Shown here piece by piece: positions 27,049 through 35,379 of a stretch of 64,000 nt of DNA (the first letter of the stretch is position 1; the number at the start of each line of letters is the position of its first letter). The position numbers and the translations under genes are program-made. The DNA comes from a virus, in the IMG/VR virus record IMGVR_UViG_3300017598_000441, positions 1-64,000 of that record; one strand, given 5' to 3'. The notes under the pieces were generated by a model, which was given only the letters and a program-made list of their open reading frames with translations, made no database searches and had not been told where the DNA came from.

Positions 27049-27306
27049 ATGCCAACTCCTTTAATGACCATATTGCAAACAAATACTTTACAGTCTAGGA
27101 AGATAACTGTAAGGGTATTTGTAGAGGCTCAGACAGATGCAAATATATGGGTATCAAAGAAAATACCTATAGATGCACCCTTGGGTCCAAAATCCATACA
27201 GATAAAAAGCTGTTGTGGAGAATCTACTATGGACTATGAGATAATAGGAACAGAGGGACTTAATGTAGGATACTCTACAGGATTTTCTACAGGATTTAAT
27301 TCGTAA
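27049..27306 (+). CDS. Hypothetical small tail protein
   Basis: 85 residues packed between two tail genes with 2-3 base gaps. Beta-rich, one CC pair (residues 63-64), and a Gly/Ser/Thr-rich end with a repeated motif (GYSTGFSTGFNS). Perhaps a minor baseplate or fibre-joining protein. Function unknown. Confidence 0.55.
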   Translation: MPTPLMTILQTNTLQSRKITVRVFVEAQTDANIWVSKKIPIDAPLGPKSIQIKSCCGESTMDYEIIGTEGLNVGYSTGFSTGFNS

Positions 27307-27309
27307 GAT

Positions 27310-28653
27310 ATGAAGACAATAGAAGAATTATTAGTTCAAAATACTGAACTTATAGCAGACAATAATAACAGGGAGATAACTGAGAAGGTGTTGAGAGACC
27401 ACTTAGCAGATATTATTGAATCCTCGGTTAATACGATAGCAGACGATATTGTCATTATAAAAAAGTTCACTTTAAGTAGCAATTCTGATTTAGGAATACT
27501 AGCATCGGAGATAAATGTAAAATTTTATGACTATGGAAAAGCATCTGTAGATAGTGATGGAGACCCAAATACCTACAATTATGATTATGTAAGTTTTAGA
27601 ATAAAACAAGGAGGTGAAATAGTACATGATGGAGTACTGACAAACCCACCAGACAACCATAGTAGACTAAGAGCTTTTATAGAGGATTCTAGTGGATTTG
27701 GTTCTGACGAATCCGAAATAGTGGTATATATAAACAGGGTTTTACCTCCCATAGATAGAATGGATGGTAGGAATTTTGGCTTTCAAGAATTGAGAGGGGG
27801 AAGATTGGCATATAGAAATAGCAAAAACAAAACTTTGTGGCTTGCATCTGGAGATGATTTTGAAATGATGTTAGAAGATGTTTGGCAAGTTTTAGCTCCA
27901 CAGATAGCTTTAACCCCACCTAGTACAGCAGACATGAATGCCGTATGGATGTCGGGAGTAAGTGCATCTATGTACGTGGCAATAGGCAGAAGTGATAGTA
28001 GGACACCTTTTGGTGGAGGTTCTGCAGAGGCGTATGGACGTAAGGTATATAACCAAACGACTACAGCTTATGAAAATATAGGACCTAACCCTACAAATAA
28101 TTTTGCAAATATACATTCCAAAGTAGGGCAAATATATGTAGAGTATAGAGATAACGGAAGCTATAATATAAAAGATAATGTCTTCAAAAGGGAAGAAATG
28201 CTACAAGAGCAGAGTTATGTTCAATTCTCGCTGTACAGGCTTGAAAAAGTAGTAGGACCATCCCAGTACGAATATTGCTACTATATCCTATTAAAACCTA
28301 TAGGATTAGATATTTTTGATTTATCTTATTTTGATGTACTGGAGAATAAGCTATATGCGTATTTAGACGATGGATATTCCACACCTATAATAAGAAAAGT
28401 AACCGCAGAGGATATTACTTCTGAAATAAATAATAGAAGTTACCGAGTTAAGAAGAACGAAATACTTAGGTCAAATATGATGCTAAACTCAGCTACTTCT
28501 GGAAAATCTTTAAATGAGAGAGGTTACAAAAGCATACAATTTTTCTATACTGATACAAAAGGGAAATCTTCTGGATTTTCTCCTACTATAGAAGTAGTAA
28601 ATAATAAAAGAGGATATACGACAGGATTACTTATCTCGAATAAATCCAGATAA
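27310..28653 (+). CDS. Probable tail fibre / fibre adaptor
   Basis: 447 residues. The start MKTIEELLVQNTELIADNNNREITEKVLRDHLADIIESSVNTI is a helix-rich attachment segment often seen in Bacteroidetes phage tail proteins. The rest is beta-rich with aromatic-rich repeats. No catalytic motif is visible. It is placed after the baseplate and before the second fibre gene. The stop codon lies in a small inverted repeat (CAGATAAA with TTTATCTG, 28647-28672). Confidence 0.6.
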   Translation: MKTIEELLVQNTELIADNNNREITEKVLRDHLADIIESSVNTIADDIVIIKKFTLSSNSDLGILASEINVKFYDYGKASVDSDGDPNTYNYDYVSFRIKQGGEIVHDGVLTNPPDNHSRLRAFIEDSSGFGSDESEIVVYINRVLPPIDRMDGRNFGFQELRGGRLAYRNSKNKTLWLASGDDFEMMLEDVWQVLAPQIALTPPSTADMNAVWMSGVSASMYVAIGRSDSRTPFGGGSAEAYGRKVYNQTTTAYENIGPNPTNNFANIHSKVGQIYVEYRDNGSYNIKDNVFKREEMLQEQSYVQFSLYRLEKVVGPSQYEYCYYILLKPIGLDIFDLSYFDVLENKLYAYLDDGYSTPIIRKVTAEDITSEINNRSYRVKKNEILRSNMMLNSATSGKSLNERGYKSIQFFYTDTKGKSSGFSPTIEVVNNKRGYTTGLLISNKSR

Positions 28654-28687
28654 AATAACGGCAGATTTATCTGCTATGAAAATCAAT

Positions 28688-28765
28688 TCAAGAAACCTGT
28701 ATGTCGATACGATAATTCGACAAATCTGTATGTTGATACGACAATTCAACAAACCTGTTTCTTGA
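28688..28765 (+). ncRNA. Structured tandem-repeat element with three stems
   Basis: Three diverged copies of a ~29-base unit (AATTCRACAAAYCTGT...) lie in the 189-base gap between two fibre genes. As RNA they fold into an outer 9-bp stem (TCAAGAAAC 28688-28696 with GTTTCTTGA 28757-28765) enclosing two 6-bp hairpins: TGTCGA/TCGACA (28702-28707, 28717-28722) and TGTTGA/TCAACA (28731-28736, 28746-28751). The two hairpins differ by a compensatory C-G to T-A change, which favours a real structure. Function unknown. Confidence 0.5.
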
Positions 28766-28774
28766 TATATAAGG

Positions 28775-28808
28775 GAATAAGAACTATAGGTTTAATATAG
28801 TTCTATTC
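28775..28808 (+). other. Hairpin upstream of second fibre gene
   Basis: GAATAAGAACTATA (28775-28788) pairs with TATAGTTCTATTC (28796-28808) with one bulged A. No T run follows, so it is more likely a leader or processing hairpin than a terminator. Confidence 0.45.
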
Positions 28809-28842
28809 TCAAAAATTCTATTAAAGCAGAAAACTTAACATT

Positions 28843-30255
28843 ATGCAAGAAAGGATACACGAATATAAGCAGGAAGATTCTACATTCTCCTTGAACAGAA
28901 AATATTTAGGGATATTGGATGCAGGTGTGTACAGAGGGTTTGATGCAATACTAGGAGACAATATGATACTTACACTTACCCACACTATGACAGGGGTTAA
29001 GCAGTATGACTTGGATTTGTCCCCAAAAGATGTAGGGGTAATCATAACCAAACAGGGGAATGTAATAAGGGAAGATGAAGATATTACACTCAATATAAAT
29101 GTAGGACCTTCTGGGTCTTATGAATCTAGGATTGACCTAATAGTAGTAGAACACAGATTTGTAGAAACTACAGGGGGTACGCAAGCATTATACTCAGTAA
29201 TAGAGGGAGTCCCAGACCAACAACCTGTAGTACCAAATCTTTTGAATGAGGCCACTCAAGTCCCTATAGCTACCATGCAGGTTTATGAAAACTCACAGGA
29301 GCTTAATGGAACTAGAAATTTCTTTAAAAAATTTCCACCCCCAAATTATTCGGGAACTTCTGATGCTTTATTAAAATCAGAAAATCTAAACGATGTAGTA
29401 GATAAACAAACTGCACGTGATAATTTACAATTAAGGCGAGGGGTTGAGATAACTTCTGAAATAGAGGATGCGGTAAATGTGGTGGCTTCTGCAATCATAG
29501 GAGGTGCAAACACTAACTTCAATACTTTAGGTAAACTAGAGGCTATACTACAAGGGGACCCAAACATAATACAGAATATTACATCTGCTTTGAGTGGTAA
29601 AGTAGATAAAATTTCGGGTAAAGGGTTATCCCAAGAGGATTTTACAGCTACTTTACTAGGCAAACTGAATAGTATAAATCTAGGGGCAGCAGTAGGAAAT
29701 GTGCCTGCTATAGGAGAGGCACTAGGGGCTAATAAGATAGTGGAGACGAATGGCTCTGGGGAACTAAAATCTGTATCAAAAGGCTCTGCACATAATAAAT
29801 CTTGGGCAGGAACAGGTGGTCACTATGGAACTTCTGGCAGTCCAGCAAGAAGCAATCACTACCACACCAGTTATGCAGCCATAGAGACAAAAGATATAAA
29901 AACAGGTACAGCTGCATTTACAGATAATACTAGTGGAGATATAGGGATAGACCCCACTTCATATACAAGGATATTAAAAACTGCAGATAAAATACTTATA
30001 GAGTTTTGTCTGAAAGTTACCCCCCTGTCTGGCTCAGTTCCAGAATTAGAGGTAGGGTTCGATGATGTATCAGTATTTCCAGTAGTTACTGGAGTATATA
30101 TTCCTTTTGTAGTTAGGCGAAGTGGTTCACCAGAACCTTGCTACTATAGACCTGTAGCATCCACCCCCACACGAGGTTTCTTTAGTATGATGTCTGGGAC
30201 ATTTAACTGGAATATTCAATATATTATTTCGGGAAGTTACACAAGAATATTATGA
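28843..30255 (+). CDS. Tail fibre-like protein
   Basis: 470 residues. The N-terminal ~165 residues (MQERIHEYKQEDSTFSLNRKYLGILDAGVYRGFDAILGDNMILTLTHTMTG...) form an attachment domain of a kind shared by Bacteroidetes phage fibres. The middle (about 175-290) has repeated short helices and KVDKISGKGLSQEDFTATLLGKLNSI, a well-known fibre motif ('vdKv.GKgLStnDfT...k.KL..i'). His-rich SNHYHTSYAAI, as in metal-binding fibre shafts, lies near 345. The C-terminal ~120 residues are probably the tip. Its stop overlaps the next gene (ATGA). Confidence 0.75.
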   Translation: MQERIHEYKQEDSTFSLNRKYLGILDAGVYRGFDAILGDNMILTLTHTMTGVKQYDLDLSPKDVGVIITKQGNVIREDEDITLNINVGPSGSYESRIDLIVVEHRFVETTGGTQALYSVIEGVPDQQPVVPNLLNEATQVPIATMQVYENSQELNGTRNFFKKFPPPNYSGTSDALLKSENLNDVVDKQTARDNLQLRRGVEITSEIEDAVNVVASAIIGGANTNFNTLGKLEAILQGDPNIIQNITSALSGKVDKISGKGLSQEDFTATLLGKLNSINLGAAVGNVPAIGEALGANKIVETNGSGELKSVSKGSAHNKSWAGTGGHYGTSGSPARSNHYHTSYAAIETKDIKTGTAAFTDNTSGDIGIDPTSYTRILKTADKILIEFCLKVTPLSGSVPELEVGFDDVSVFPVVTGVYIPFVVRRSGSPEPCYYRPVASTPTRGFFSMMSGTFNWNIQYIISGSYTRIL

Positions 30256-30908
30256 TACTAACAAAGGTAAGAGACTATCTAGACAAAGGATTGATAATTT
30301 CTGCACTAATACAATTCAGATGTATATATCCAAACATCGTAGAGGGATTAGAAATAATCACAAAATACAGAAGTTTGGAATCTACTTATCTTTTAGGGAA
30401 TATCTCAGAGCAAGAATATACAACAGGCAGAAACAAATTAGTTTCTGCTTTTTTAAATTTAATTAACACACTAGAGGAAAACCCTCCAGAAAAACCTATT
30501 ATTATGAAATTCGAGATTGAAAAACAAGTAGTAAATGGACAGGTAAATATTGCAGATACTATCAATATAGGTACGAAATTTGCAGAGACTTTCACATCAA
30601 AAAAAGAGTACAGCCCAGAAGATACAGATTTACTAAAAGTGGTTGGGGAAGTAGGGGATGAGGAGGATAAAAAAGACGTACCTACGGCTGTAGATGAATT
30701 TAATGAGGATGAGGAAAAGAAAGAAAGTGCGAAAGAAAGAATTACCAACTTCATAAAAACATACGGCACACCTATTTTTAAAATATTGGGAAAAGTGGCA
30801 TTAGGGTTACTGTTAGCTAAATATGGACTTAGTGCAAAAGATTTGTCCTTAGACAGCACTCAGAAAAAACCAGAAATAGAAGATTCAGAAATAGACGAAA
30901 AAAACTAA
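30252..30908 (+). CDS. Membrane protein with N-terminal EAD11-like adaptor domain
   Basis: 218 residues. Residues 1-76 read as effector-associated domain 11: VRDYLDKGLIISALIQF...EIITKYRSLESTYLLGNISEQEYTTGRNKLVSAFLNLINTLEE, with the family's 'L..ry..l.....lG.is.eey...rn.i..all.lid.l' pattern. A polar linker follows (QVNIADTINIGTKF), then an acidic stretch, one membrane segment (175-194, IFKILGKVALGLLLAKYGLS) and a charged tail. EADs are known adaptor domains of bacterial conflict and apoptosis-like systems (Kaur, Burroughs and Aravind). It overlaps the fibre gene start-to-stop and is followed at once by another EAD11-like gene. The domain call is made by eye; lysis, holin-type or anti-defence roles are all open. 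Confidence 0.65.
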   Translation: MILTKVRDYLDKGLIISALIQFRCIYPNIVEGLEIITKYRSLESTYLLGNISEQEYTTGRNKLVSAFLNLINTLEENPPEKPIIMKFEIEKQVVNGQVNIADTINIGTKFAETFTSKKEYSPEDTDLLKVVGEVGDEEDKKDVPTAVDEFNEDEEKKESAKERITNFIKTYGTPIFKILGKVALGLLLAKYGLSAKDLSLDSTQKKPEIEDSEIDEKN

Positions 30909-30911
30909 ACC

Positions 30912-31826
30912 GTGGCAGTATCACATACTATTTTCACCGCTATTTTCATAGCCATTTTTACGATTCTTATAATAATGTACCTACTAGCTAGTAAAGCAAT
31001 AAGTAGGATAATGAAAATAGTGGCTGAAATAAAAACAGATGAAAGGAATAACCATAAGATACTGAGAGACTTGTCGGTACAAGTAACCCAATTAGGTAAC
31101 TCTTTTATAGAACTGGAGTCTAATGTGGATGTAAAATCTGGCTCGGATTTAGAATACCATACAGATATGGAATTAGTAAAACTTACCGTGCTAACTCCGT
31201 TCAATGATTTAAAATTATACCTAAACCGAAAACGTACCATATTAGTAGAGGAGGCTAAGAGGATGGCAAATATTGGAATTAAAAATTCTGATTTTACAAA
31301 TATTGAGGATAAGTGGGAGAGTATGAGATACGAGCTCAAAGATTTTTCAGATGGGTTATCGGAGGATTTCAAAAACTATAATGCAACTAAACCATCAAAC
31401 GAGCATTGGAAACTAGATGACTTTCTAAATGACTTATCCCACGCACTTAAATACGGAAATGGGAGCAGAGATATAATTTTCTTAAACCAGATGAAGGTTT
31501 ATATAAAAACTCAGTTAGAATACACGTTTAAAGATTATACTAGGTTCAAGGTGGAATCTTTAGGGGTGGATTCTTTAGATGTAAGTAAAACCTACCTAAT
31601 AAAATTACTGGAGGAGGATAATATAGAGATGGTATTATTCCAACTTCGTAACCAAACCCAAAGTAATACAGAGTTAAGCAGCAGGCTATCTCTTATACAG
31701 GCTCAGTACAACAGGCAGATAAAAGACAAGAACTCTGGCACATTCTCGGAGGAGGCTTTAAGAATATCCTGTAACAAAGTTAGGGCTGCAGTATTAGATT
31801 TTATAAAGGTAGTAGATATACATTAA
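30912..31826 (+). CDS. Membrane protein with C-terminal EAD11-like adaptor domain
   Basis: 304 residues from a GTG at 30912. One N-terminal membrane helix (about 5-27, TIFTAIFIAIFTILIIMYLLA) is followed by a long helical, probably coiled-coil middle. Residues about 228-304 again match EAD11: YLIKLLEEDNIEMVLFQLRN...ELSSRLSLIQAQYNRQIKDKNSGTFSEEALRISCNKVRAAVLDFIKVVD. This is the mirror layout of the previous gene (membrane then EAD, against EAD then membrane). EADs tend to pair with like domains, so the two proteins may bind each other at the inner membrane. The gene is 3 bases after its partner and directly before the replication block. Confidence 0.65.
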   Translation: MAVSHTIFTAIFIAIFTILIIMYLLASKAISRIMKIVAEIKTDERNNHKILRDLSVQVTQLGNSFIELESNVDVKSGSDLEYHTDMELVKLTVLTPFNDLKLYLNRKRTILVEEAKRMANIGIKNSDFTNIEDKWESMRYELKDFSDGLSEDFKNYNATKPSNEHWKLDDFLNDLSHALKYGNGSRDIIFLNQMKVYIKTQLEYTFKDYTRFKVESLGVDSLDVSKTYLIKLLEEDNIEMVLFQLRNQTQSNTELSSRLSLIQAQYNRQIKDKNSGTFSEEALRISCNKVRAAVLDFIKVVDIH

Positions 31827-31827
31827 T

Positions 31828-31859
31828 TTTGGTTTATATCAAAAAATATTGTATCTTTG
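31828..31859 (+). promoter_or_regulatory. Early-class promoter for helicase gene
   Basis: TTTG at 31828-31831, 20-base spacer, TATCTTTG at 31852-31859. The -33 region is TTTTGGTTTATATCAAAA, the shared partial palindrome. An AAAACACACACAATG leader follows. Confidence 0.8.
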
Positions 31860-31881
31860 TAGAATAATTAAAACACACACA

Positions 31882-33327
31882 ATGACATTAGAGTTTGAAG
31901 AGAATATTCTTAGATACCTTGCCAATCCTAGTAATAAGAATAAAAAATTTATTGCTATTATTGAAGAAGATATATTTGAAGTACTTGAACATAAAATCGT
32001 GTTCAAATTATTGACTGGATATATAGAAGATTATAGATGTGTACCCACACAGATAGATTTTGTGGAATATACCAGTAGGCAAATGGAGATGGGAGATGTT
32101 GAAAGAGACATCTCAAAAGCCATACTAAGATTTGTAAAAAGAGGTCTATACAAACCTGTAGAAACTTCTGGAAAGTTCCTAAAAGAAACCATTGTAGAAT
32201 TTGCTCAATTCAAACTTATGAGCAATATGTTTGTAGAGTACGCCCCTAGACTTATAGAGGGCGTAACTCTGTTTCGTCAAGCAAAAAATAGAATGTTAGA
32301 TATTCTGGCTTTGTCAGATGATGACTCCGACAATTTCATACAGAGAGGGGGAGATATTCTAGTGAATGGTGGACTGGATACAGGAAAACTTAGCAAGGTT
32401 CTATACACACCTTACCAAGGTCTGAATATGACTATGGGAAGCCACGGTATAACGTCCCCAGAACTTGTGGTACTTATGGCAGGCTCAAAAGCCTTCAAAA
32501 CAGGAGTTATGATTAACATAGCTATAGGTATGGCTAAAAGAGGTAGCAAAGTTTACTATGCAGATGGAGAAAATGGCTACAAATCCATATCTCAAAGGGT
32601 TAAACAGAATGTTTGTGAATGTACCAAGTGGGAAGTAGTAGGGAATGCTTTTGAAGAGGAGATAGATGCCTATGGGGATGTAATAGAACAAGAATCTGTA
32701 TCAGATATGTTTGAAGCAGCATCCACTCAGATAAAAATGGTTGGAGGGGCATTTGTGATAGATAGTTATGCACCCTCTACAGCAACCGTGGCAGATGTGG
32801 AAGATTCTTTAGAGCAATACAAAGAAGAGACAGGGTTTGAGCCAGATATAATATTTTGGGATGACAGTTCACACTTTATTCCTAGGAAACCACAAGGGGC
32901 AGACCACCTAGATAGCCAAAGGGTTATAAAAGATATAATCGGACTGAATATGAAATTAGGGTGTGCATCCTTTACTCCTGCACAGGTAACTAGAGATGCA
33001 GTAGATAAACCTCTAATCTCAATAAAAGATATAGGCAGAGATTATGGAATAGTGAAGTACGCCCATGTAATATTATCTATAATAAGAAGCGTTCAAGAAA
33101 GAGAAGCTAACCTAGCCCAGTTATATTCTGTAGTGCAGAGGGAGGGAAAAAGCCAAGTAGGTGCCTGTATGTTAAAATTCAATGAAGAAAGAATGCAAGC
33201 AGATGAGGTAAGTTGGGAAGAAGCTGCAGAAATCACAGAGAATATGAGTGATTACACCCCAGATAATGTAAGAGGTAAAAAATCTGAGTATAAAGAGCAG
33301 ATAGGAAAAATAAAAAGAAACAAATAA
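31882..33327 (+). CDS. dnaB: DnaB-type replicative helicase
   Basis: 481 residues from the ATG at 31882, chosen because the longer frame would begin upstream of the likely transcription start. The RecA-like core shows PELVVLMAGSKAFKTGVMINIAIGMAKRGSKVYYADGENG (Walker A region about 194-215), PDIIFWDDSSHFIP (Walker B about 318-330) and a later QLYSVVQREGKSQVG segment. It would unwind DNA ahead of the phage polymerase together with the primase at 33802. Odd: the P-loop reads GSKAFKT, with Phe where helicases normally have Gly before the Lys-Thr. An N-terminal ~150-residue helical domain fits DnaB/gp41-like proteins. Confidence 0.8.
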   Translation: MTLEFEENILRYLANPSNKNKKFIAIIEEDIFEVLEHKIVFKLLTGYIEDYRCVPTQIDFVEYTSRQMEMGDVERDISKAILRFVKRGLYKPVETSGKFLKETIVEFAQFKLMSNMFVEYAPRLIEGVTLFRQAKNRMLDILALSDDDSDNFIQRGGDILVNGGLDTGKLSKVLYTPYQGLNMTMGSHGITSPELVVLMAGSKAFKTGVMINIAIGMAKRGSKVYYADGENGYKSISQRVKQNVCECTKWEVVGNAFEEEIDAYGDVIEQESVSDMFEAASTQIKMVGGAFVIDSYAPSTATVADVEDSLEQYKEETGFEPDIIFWDDSSHFIPRKPQGADHLDSQRVIKDIIGLNMKLGCASFTPAQVTRDAVDKPLISIKDIGRDYGIVKYAHVILSIIRSVQEREANLAQLYSVVQREGKSQVGACMLKFNEERMQADEVSWEEAAEITENMSDYTPDNVRGKKSEYKEQIGKIKRNK

Positions 33328-33359
33328 TTTGTAAAGAAACTAATTATTCACTACATTTG
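33328..33359 (+). promoter_or_regulatory. Late-type promoter for lipoprotein gene
   Basis: TTTG at 33328-33331, 20-base spacer, TACATTTG at 33352-33359. It lacks the early palindrome and matches the class before structural genes, although it lies between replication genes. Confidence 0.7.
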
Positions 33360-33360
33360 T

Positions 33361-33448
33361 AACCTAGACAGACGTTGATTCGCCTGTTGTGATAACGTCA
33401 ATAGGTTCAGTTGTGTGTTCCCTGTTGGCGTTTTTCGGCTCTAAACAG
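33361..33448 (+). ncRNA. Structured 5' leader with possible pseudoknot
   Basis: AACCTA (33361-33366) pairs with TAGGTT (33402-33407), and GACGTT (33371-33376) with AACGTC (33394-33399), stacking into one hairpin. Its loop holds CGCC (33381-33384), complementary to GGCG (33427-33430) downstream; CTGTT (33422-33426) can pair with AACAG (33444-33448). The leader is more structured than any other 5' region in the window and precedes the lipoprotein start by about 40 bases. Confidence 0.5.
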
Positions 33449-33486
33449 TAAATAATCAATAAGTATAACTTTTTAAACTTTTAAAG

Positions 33487-33735
33487 ATGAGAGACTTAGT
33501 AATAGCAGTACTTATACTTTTAATAGCCCTTACAGGTTGTATAAGTAACGAAAAAAGATTAGAAGATGTTAAGAATAAAAACCCCGAACTAAGAATACAC
33601 CACGACCCCAAAAGACCCTATTTGTATGTTACCAATGACAGTATAAATGAAAGATTCATAATATACGAATCTTACAGGGATATGTTCTTGGAAACTAATG
33701 CAATATATTTTCCCTACGACAGCATAAATAAGTAA
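33487..33735 (+). CDS. Small lipoprotein
   Basis: 82 residues. MRDLVIAVLILLIALTGC is a lipoprotein signal peptide with the lipobox LTGC (Cys18). The mature part is 65 residues, charged, with no transmembrane segment. Small phage lipoproteins are typically outer-membrane spanins (lysis) or superinfection-exclusion factors. The late-type promoter (33328-33359), shared in type with the lysozyme's, favours lysis or late exclusion. No inner-membrane spanin partner was recognised next to it. Confidence 0.7.
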   Translation: MRDLVIAVLILLIALTGCISNEKRLEDVKNKNPELRIHHDPKRPYLYVTNDSINERFIIYESYRDMFLETNAIYFPYDSINK

Positions 33736-33742
33736 TAAAAAT

Positions 33743-33774
33743 TTTGGTGCTAATAAAAATTTTTATTACTTTTA
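33743..33774 (+). promoter_or_regulatory. Promoter for primase gene
   Basis: TTTG at 33743-33746, 20-base spacer, TACTTTTA at 33767-33774. The -33 palindrome is degenerate (TTTTGGTGCTAATAAAAA). AAAAACACACACTTT follows shortly before the ATG at 33802. Confidence 0.65.
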
Positions 33775-33801
33775 CACCTAATAAAAACACACACTTTAAA
33801 A

Positions 33802-34800
33802 ATGCTAAGTTCCAGAAAACTATACACATACTTTGACAGCAAGTTCAATATAAAGAAGTCCAGTAATGGATGGTACAGTATGGAATGTCCGTACTGTAAC
33901 GGGGGTAGAAAATCGGAAATCTCTGGAGCAGTACATTTTGAAATGGAAATTTTTAAGTGTTGGAGAGCTAAATGTGAGAAGAAAGCATCGGTCACAGATT
34001 TCATAATTTTTTTCGAGAGAGTCAATTACAGAGGTGTAGTAGATTTAGTAGAGAATTATAAAGAAACATCTGTAGTATTTGAGAAAAACAAAACTTCAAA
34101 GGTGGATTTGGAGACTTTAAGAAAAGAAGTAAACCTACCTTACGGATTTACTTCTATCATGGAGGATACAGATATGGCTATAAGGGCATATAATTACCTG
34201 TTTGACCGAGGTTTTACCGATACTGAGGCACTAGATAACTGTGGGTGGGGTTTCGGCTCCAAAAAGCATAAAAACTTCAAGGAAGATTACTATGGATATA
34301 TTATAGTGCCTTTCATAAATAAAGGTAAATTTACTTATTTTCTAGGCAGGGATTTTTTAAACAGGGATAAGAAGTATAAGTATAAAAATCCATCAAAAAA
34401 TGATTTTGGGGTAGGTAGGTCTGAAATTCTGTTTAATGAAGATGCACTTATGAAGTATGATAAAGTGTATTTATCTGAGGGAGTTTTTTGTGCTAAAACT
34501 ATAGGTGAGCAAGGAATAGCTACTTTAGGTTGGAGTATGTCTCCTATACAGAAAAACAAGATAATAAAATCCCACTCTAAGGAATTGATAGTAGCTGCAG
34601 ATGTAGGGTTCTACAAAAAAGCTGTACAGGCTATGATTCCATTTTTACCATTCAAAAATATAAAGGTAGTTAATTTCGAGAATGAGAGTTTAGCTGCAGT
34701 AGGGGGAGATATAAATGATGTAGGAAAAAAATTATTCCTACAAGAAGAAGAACGTACTGAGTATTTAACTATGGCAAGTGCCATGAAAATAATGATATGA
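33802..34800 (+). CDS. DnaG-type DNA primase
   Basis: 332 residues. The N-terminal zinc-binding domain shows MECPYCNGG (Cys29, Cys32 area), then FKCWRAKCEKK. The catalytic part has the TOPRIM-like start VYLSEGVFCAKTIGEQGIATLG (Glu about 223) and an ELIVAADVGFYKKA segment. A GRDFLNR strand precedes it. It makes RNA primers for lagging-strand synthesis with the helicase at 31882. Short for DnaG because no C-terminal helicase-binding domain is seen. It overlaps the dUTPase start by 4 bases (ATGA). Confidence 0.8.
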   Translation: MLSSRKLYTYFDSKFNIKKSSNGWYSMECPYCNGGRKSEISGAVHFEMEIFKCWRAKCEKKASVTDFIIFFERVNYRGVVDLVENYKETSVVFEKNKTSKVDLETLRKEVNLPYGFTSIMEDTDMAIRAYNYLFDRGFTDTEALDNCGWGFGSKKHKNFKEDYYGYIIVPFINKGKFTYFLGRDFLNRDKKYKYKNPSKNDFGVGRSEILFNEDALMKYDKVYLSEGVFCAKTIGEQGIATLGWSMSPIQKNKIIKSHSKELIVAADVGFYKKAVQAMIPFLPFKNIKVVNFENESLAAVGGDINDVGKKLFLQEEERTEYLTMASAMKIMI

Positions 34801-35375
34801 TTAAAGCAATATTAAACAAGTTCGTAAATCCAGATTTATCTGTAGAATTTACTCGAAAACATAAGAACGCAAAAACACCCTCAAAAGCATACGAAGGTGA
34901 TGCAGGCTTAGATATGTGGGCTACTACAGTGGATTTCACAAACCCTATGTACATTGAATATGGTACAGGGATTCACATGGCAATACCGAAAGGGTATGTA
35001 GGATTATTATTTGCTAGAAGTTCCGTGCGTAAGTTTGCACTAGCTATGGCAAATTGTGTAGGAATATTAGATGCAGGCTACAGAGGGGAGATAAAGTTTT
35101 CATACAGAACTTATGAAAACTCTTTCGGCAATACTGATATGATAAAGAAGTTGGAGAAATTGGGGGTAGTGGATAGTGTAACTGCTTTACAGGATTCAAA
35201 GGATAAATCTAAACAATTCTACATCAAACCCGAAAACAAAAAGGTGTATATGGTAGGAGATAAAATTGGGCAATTAGTAATCTTAAAACTGCCTACCATA
35301 AAACTAAAAGAAAAGAAAGAACTAACCCCTAGCGAACGAGGCACAGGAGGCCACGGTAGTAGTGGAATAAGATAA
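34797..35375 (+). CDS. dut: dUTPase
   Basis: 192 residues. Trimeric dUTPase motifs are present: motif 1 AYEGDAGLDMWA, motif 2 FARSSV, motif 3 GILDAGYRGEIKFSY, motif 4 GDKIGQLVI and motif 5 ERGTGGHGSSG, where His takes the usual Phe position. An insertion of about 40 residues sits between motifs 3 and 4 (NSFGNTDMIKKLEKLGVVDSVTALQDSKDKSKQFYIK). The enzyme hydrolyses dUTP to dUMP, keeping uracil out of phage DNA, which is notable beside the polymerase with a UDG-like domain. Confidence 0.9.
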   Translation: MIKAILNKFVNPDLSVEFTRKHKNAKTPSKAYEGDAGLDMWATTVDFTNPMYIEYGTGIHMAIPKGYVGLLFARSSVRKFALAMANCVGILDAGYRGEIKFSYRTYENSFGNTDMIKKLEKLGVVDSVTALQDSKDKSKQFYIKPENKKVYMVGDKIGQLVILKLPTIKLKEKKELTPSERGTGGHGSSGIR

Positions 35376-35379
35376 AACT

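Noticed and set aside
28688-28765. CRISPR array or diversity-generating element
   Set aside because: Repeats are diverged, adjacent without spacers, and no cas, reverse transcriptase or invertase gene is in the window.
33361-33486. tRNA gene
   Set aside because: The stems do not give an acceptor stem, T-arm or CCA-like layout; no cloverleaf of normal length fits.
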